From assembly GCA_002105175.1 (NCBI GenBank), contig MCGE01000038.1:330039-394038 (forward strand): a stretch of 64,000 nucleotides of DNA, in the 5' to 3' direction. A program made the position numbers and the translations under genes. The DNA is from Absidia repens (taxonomy: Eukaryota; Mucoromycota; Mucoromycetes; Mucorales; Cunninghamellaceae). This document shows positions 61,980-64,000 of this stretch, in pieces; the stretch's first letter is position 1, and each line of letters opens with the position of its first letter. Below the pieces are notes generated by a model that saw nothing but the letters and a program-made list of their open reading frames with translations, was not told the origin of the DNA and ran no database searches.

Positions 61980-64000
61980 ATGAACATTGAAAGATGGGTA
62001 TCATTTTTATATTTTACAACTTTGATCATAAAATCACATCAAGATGAAACAGCCATATTGCCTCCATGCAATAACACCCTGTATAGTTTTTCAAAGCCTA
62101 CCTTTTCCATGATCACTCATGATACCAACTTCAATCAATTTTATGGTAATCCTGTAAGTGGTGCGATTGATGCTGCTGCCCTTCTTGTAAGTTTTCAATT
62201 TCGATATGGATTAAGTGAATTAAATGATTGGTTTTAATCATTATACTTATAGGGAATAGATGTGATTGTGAATCATCATAGTGGTGACCTTTATCAAATG
62301 GCAAGCGAAATTCGAGCAGCTGTCGACAATGTAAGCGGGGAAAAAATGCCTGGCGTATAATTTAAACACCGATCATGTCCTTATCGATCTTTCAGGTTTT
62401 TCTATTTTTTTTTTTTAACTTTTTTATTTACTTCAGGGTGTAGATGGTATCATCACAACAATTACTGATTTGACAGTACTGGAAGCGGTCAAGTATGCAA
62501 AATCAAAAGGCATACCGGTTGTTGTATACAATACTGGCGAACTTTACTCCTATGCCTTGGGGCTAACAAGAGTCTTACAATCAGATTTGAAGGTGGGAAT
62601 TATGGTGGCTCAACAACTACAGAAACACGGCTTTAACAGGACTTTAGCTATATCACACAAGAAAAACATTGAAGGGGAAACAAATGCTCGTTTGGAAGCC
62701 ATTGCAAAATTTCTGAATAATGATCCTTACCCAGTGCTCATGCGACCGACAATAGTACTGGTTCCACTGTGGAAAGCATCCGAAATTATTTCTTAACTGG
62801 GAACTTCGATTCAATAATTTCACTTGGTGGAATGGTAAGCTTGGAAATGGGTTTCAAAGAATGAAATAGGGTAAGATAAGGCTAACTCTTTCTTTTATTA
62901 TTATTCCTTGTTTAGACTTCGTCAGATTTGGTCATTAACACGGCCCTTGAAATACATGCTCTACAACCTCAGCGACGTTTGACACTATTTTGATTGATTT
63001 TGGCGGACAAAACATGACAACACTATTCGAACTACGCCCAGATTCAACCTTTGCCGTCAATCAATTGCCATATTACCAAACGGCGCTACCTGTGTTTTAT
63101 GTATACTTGGAAGTAAGACAACATGTGTTGGATAAAAAGTTATCTTCTCAGAAACTGACAATTCATTATATCTGCACATAGTTTATCACGGGTCATACTA
63201 TTTTTGGCAATCAAACAATCCCCACGGGCCCAAATTTTGTTACAAACGACACTGTAAAGCAATATCTTGGGTATGTAGAACTCAGACCATTTACGACGAA
63301 ATCAAAAACTTCTCTTGTTGGTGCATTCATTCCAAACGCTTATGGTGACACTTACGGAAGAAATGTGTTGGCGGGCGTAAATCAGCTATCCCAAAAGATT
63401 GGATGGACCGTTACCGATGCTCTTCAGGTAAAATATTGGGACTTGTCAGACAAATCAAATAAACTATTGATAGTCCTAATTCAATTATCGTTCCTTTATC
63501 CTTCACATCATTTAGAGCGACTATATTGGTAAGTTGAATTACTTCGTAACGATTTACTTTTATGTGCTTACTGCCCTTATTTCTACTCCACTAGGCTACT
63601 ACCCGACAGCTTTGTCAGCGTTCAACGACCTTATTCATCAAAACGGCACAGGTGTTATAATGATGGGAAATAGCGACAATCTTCTGAATTATATGGTGAA
63701 CGTCACTACTACTTCAAATACACCACTAGCCATACTTGGATTTCAGTTTGGGTATCCTGACACCCAGCCATTTGCGTAAGTACAAACCAATCCACCCCTT
63801 AGCTCACATACAACCGTTATATTAATTAACATACTAACACATTCATTGTTTTCCAGATCTGCTATTAATGTGAACATTGACTTTGAGTACTTGTCAAGAT
63901 CTGTTGCTCGTGATGCTGTTGATATTGGAATAAAGAATCCTCTTTGCTTCTCTGAACAACGTCTGTTCGTGAATGATTATTTCTGTAATATCCTATACAG
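61980..64000 (+). CDS. extracellular protein with tandem periplasmic-binding-protein (PBP type I) domains, partial, two apparent frameshifts
   Basis: Exons 61980-62186, 62253-62330, 62437-62834, 62916-63112, 63182-63427, 63516-63528 (13 nt), 63595-63775 and 63857 to beyond the window. The N-terminus MNIERWVSFLYFTTLIIKSH is a likely signal peptide. PBP domain 1 shows GIDVIVNHHSGDLYQMASEI, VDGIITTITDLTVLEAVKYA, KSKGIPVVVYNTG, FDSIISLGGM and DTILIDFGGQN, like ribose/sugar-binding proteins. A second PBP domain starts at SLVGAFIPNAYGDTYGRNVL and continues NGTGVIMMGNSDNLLNYMVN and PLAILGFQFGYPDT. Potential N-glycosylation sites fit an extracellular location. The frame needs one missing base near 62744 and another near 62977. 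In eukaryotes such domains usually head receptors (class C GPCR-like, guanylate cyclase or histidine kinase), but the downstream part is outside the window. Confidence 0.75.

Overview
ORGANISM. This is nuclear DNA from a filamentous fungus, most likely an early-diverging one (Mucoromycota, Mucorales-like). The genes carry many short GT-AG introns (mostly 50-110 nt, with GTAAGT-type donors). Coding blocks are compact, and the spacers are AT-rich and full of long A/T homopolymers and microsatellites. The proteins are eukaryotic and fungal: ERG25, Pet123/mS26, OST4, an SFP1-type zinc finger, a Fic1/Inn1-type C2 protein and an ADP1-type ABC transporter. A complex I assembly factor is also present. 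I infer the phylum from overall character and have not tested it. LAYOUT. 0.2-1 kb: dispersed repeat copy 1. 2.3-8.2 kb: eIF2B beta (+), a mitochondrial DUF2358 protein (+), ERG25 (-) and mS26 (+). 8.6-14.9 kb: a PAQR/IZH membrane protein (-) and an ADP1-like ABCG transporter (+). 15.4-18.3 kb: an Aps1-like Nudix hydrolase (-) and a PIN-like auxin-carrier-family transporter (+). 19.2-21.9 kb: an HSF-type transcription factor with a long polyQ tract (-). 22.9-26.7 kb: a MINDY deubiquitinase (-) head-to-head with YOP1/REEP (+). 27.1-31 kb: the 38-residue OST4 (-), an SFP1-like zinc finger (-) and a mitochondrial Hsp60 (+). 31.5-32.2 kb: repeat copy 2. 32.5-35 kb: carnitine acetyltransferase (-). 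35.8-38.5 kb: a Fic1-like C2 protein (-) and a decayed gene (-). 38.8-40 kb: a putatively myristoylated IRG-like GTPase (+). 41.8-45.4 kb: an NDUFAF3-like protein (-) and an EEVD-less cytosolic Hsp70 of SSB type (-). 46.2-46.9 kb: SmE (+). 47.4-50.9 kb: a gene-free repeat island with copies 3a, 3b and 4; copy 4 is interrupted by a tRNA-derived SINE with a clean target-site duplication. 51.2-60.6 kb: UTP20 (+). 60.8-61.7 kb: repeat copy 5. 62-64 kb: a secreted or extracellular protein with tandem periplasmic-binding-protein domains (+), running off the window. HOW IT FITS TOGETHER. Most of the window is unlinked housekeeping: translation initiation, ribosome biogenesis, splicing, sterol synthesis, proteostasis and mitochondrial functions. 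There is no biosynthetic cluster. Several gene pairs are divergent with short shared promoters, the tightest being MINDY/YOP1 with 120 nt between ATGs. The accessory interest lies in the SINE, the same-orientation repeat family, the IRG-like GTPase and the tandem-PBP protein. A cluster of apparent single-base deletions affects UTP20 and the PBP gene. Exon coordinates were read by eye from splice signals and protein continuity, so single-base slips are possible.
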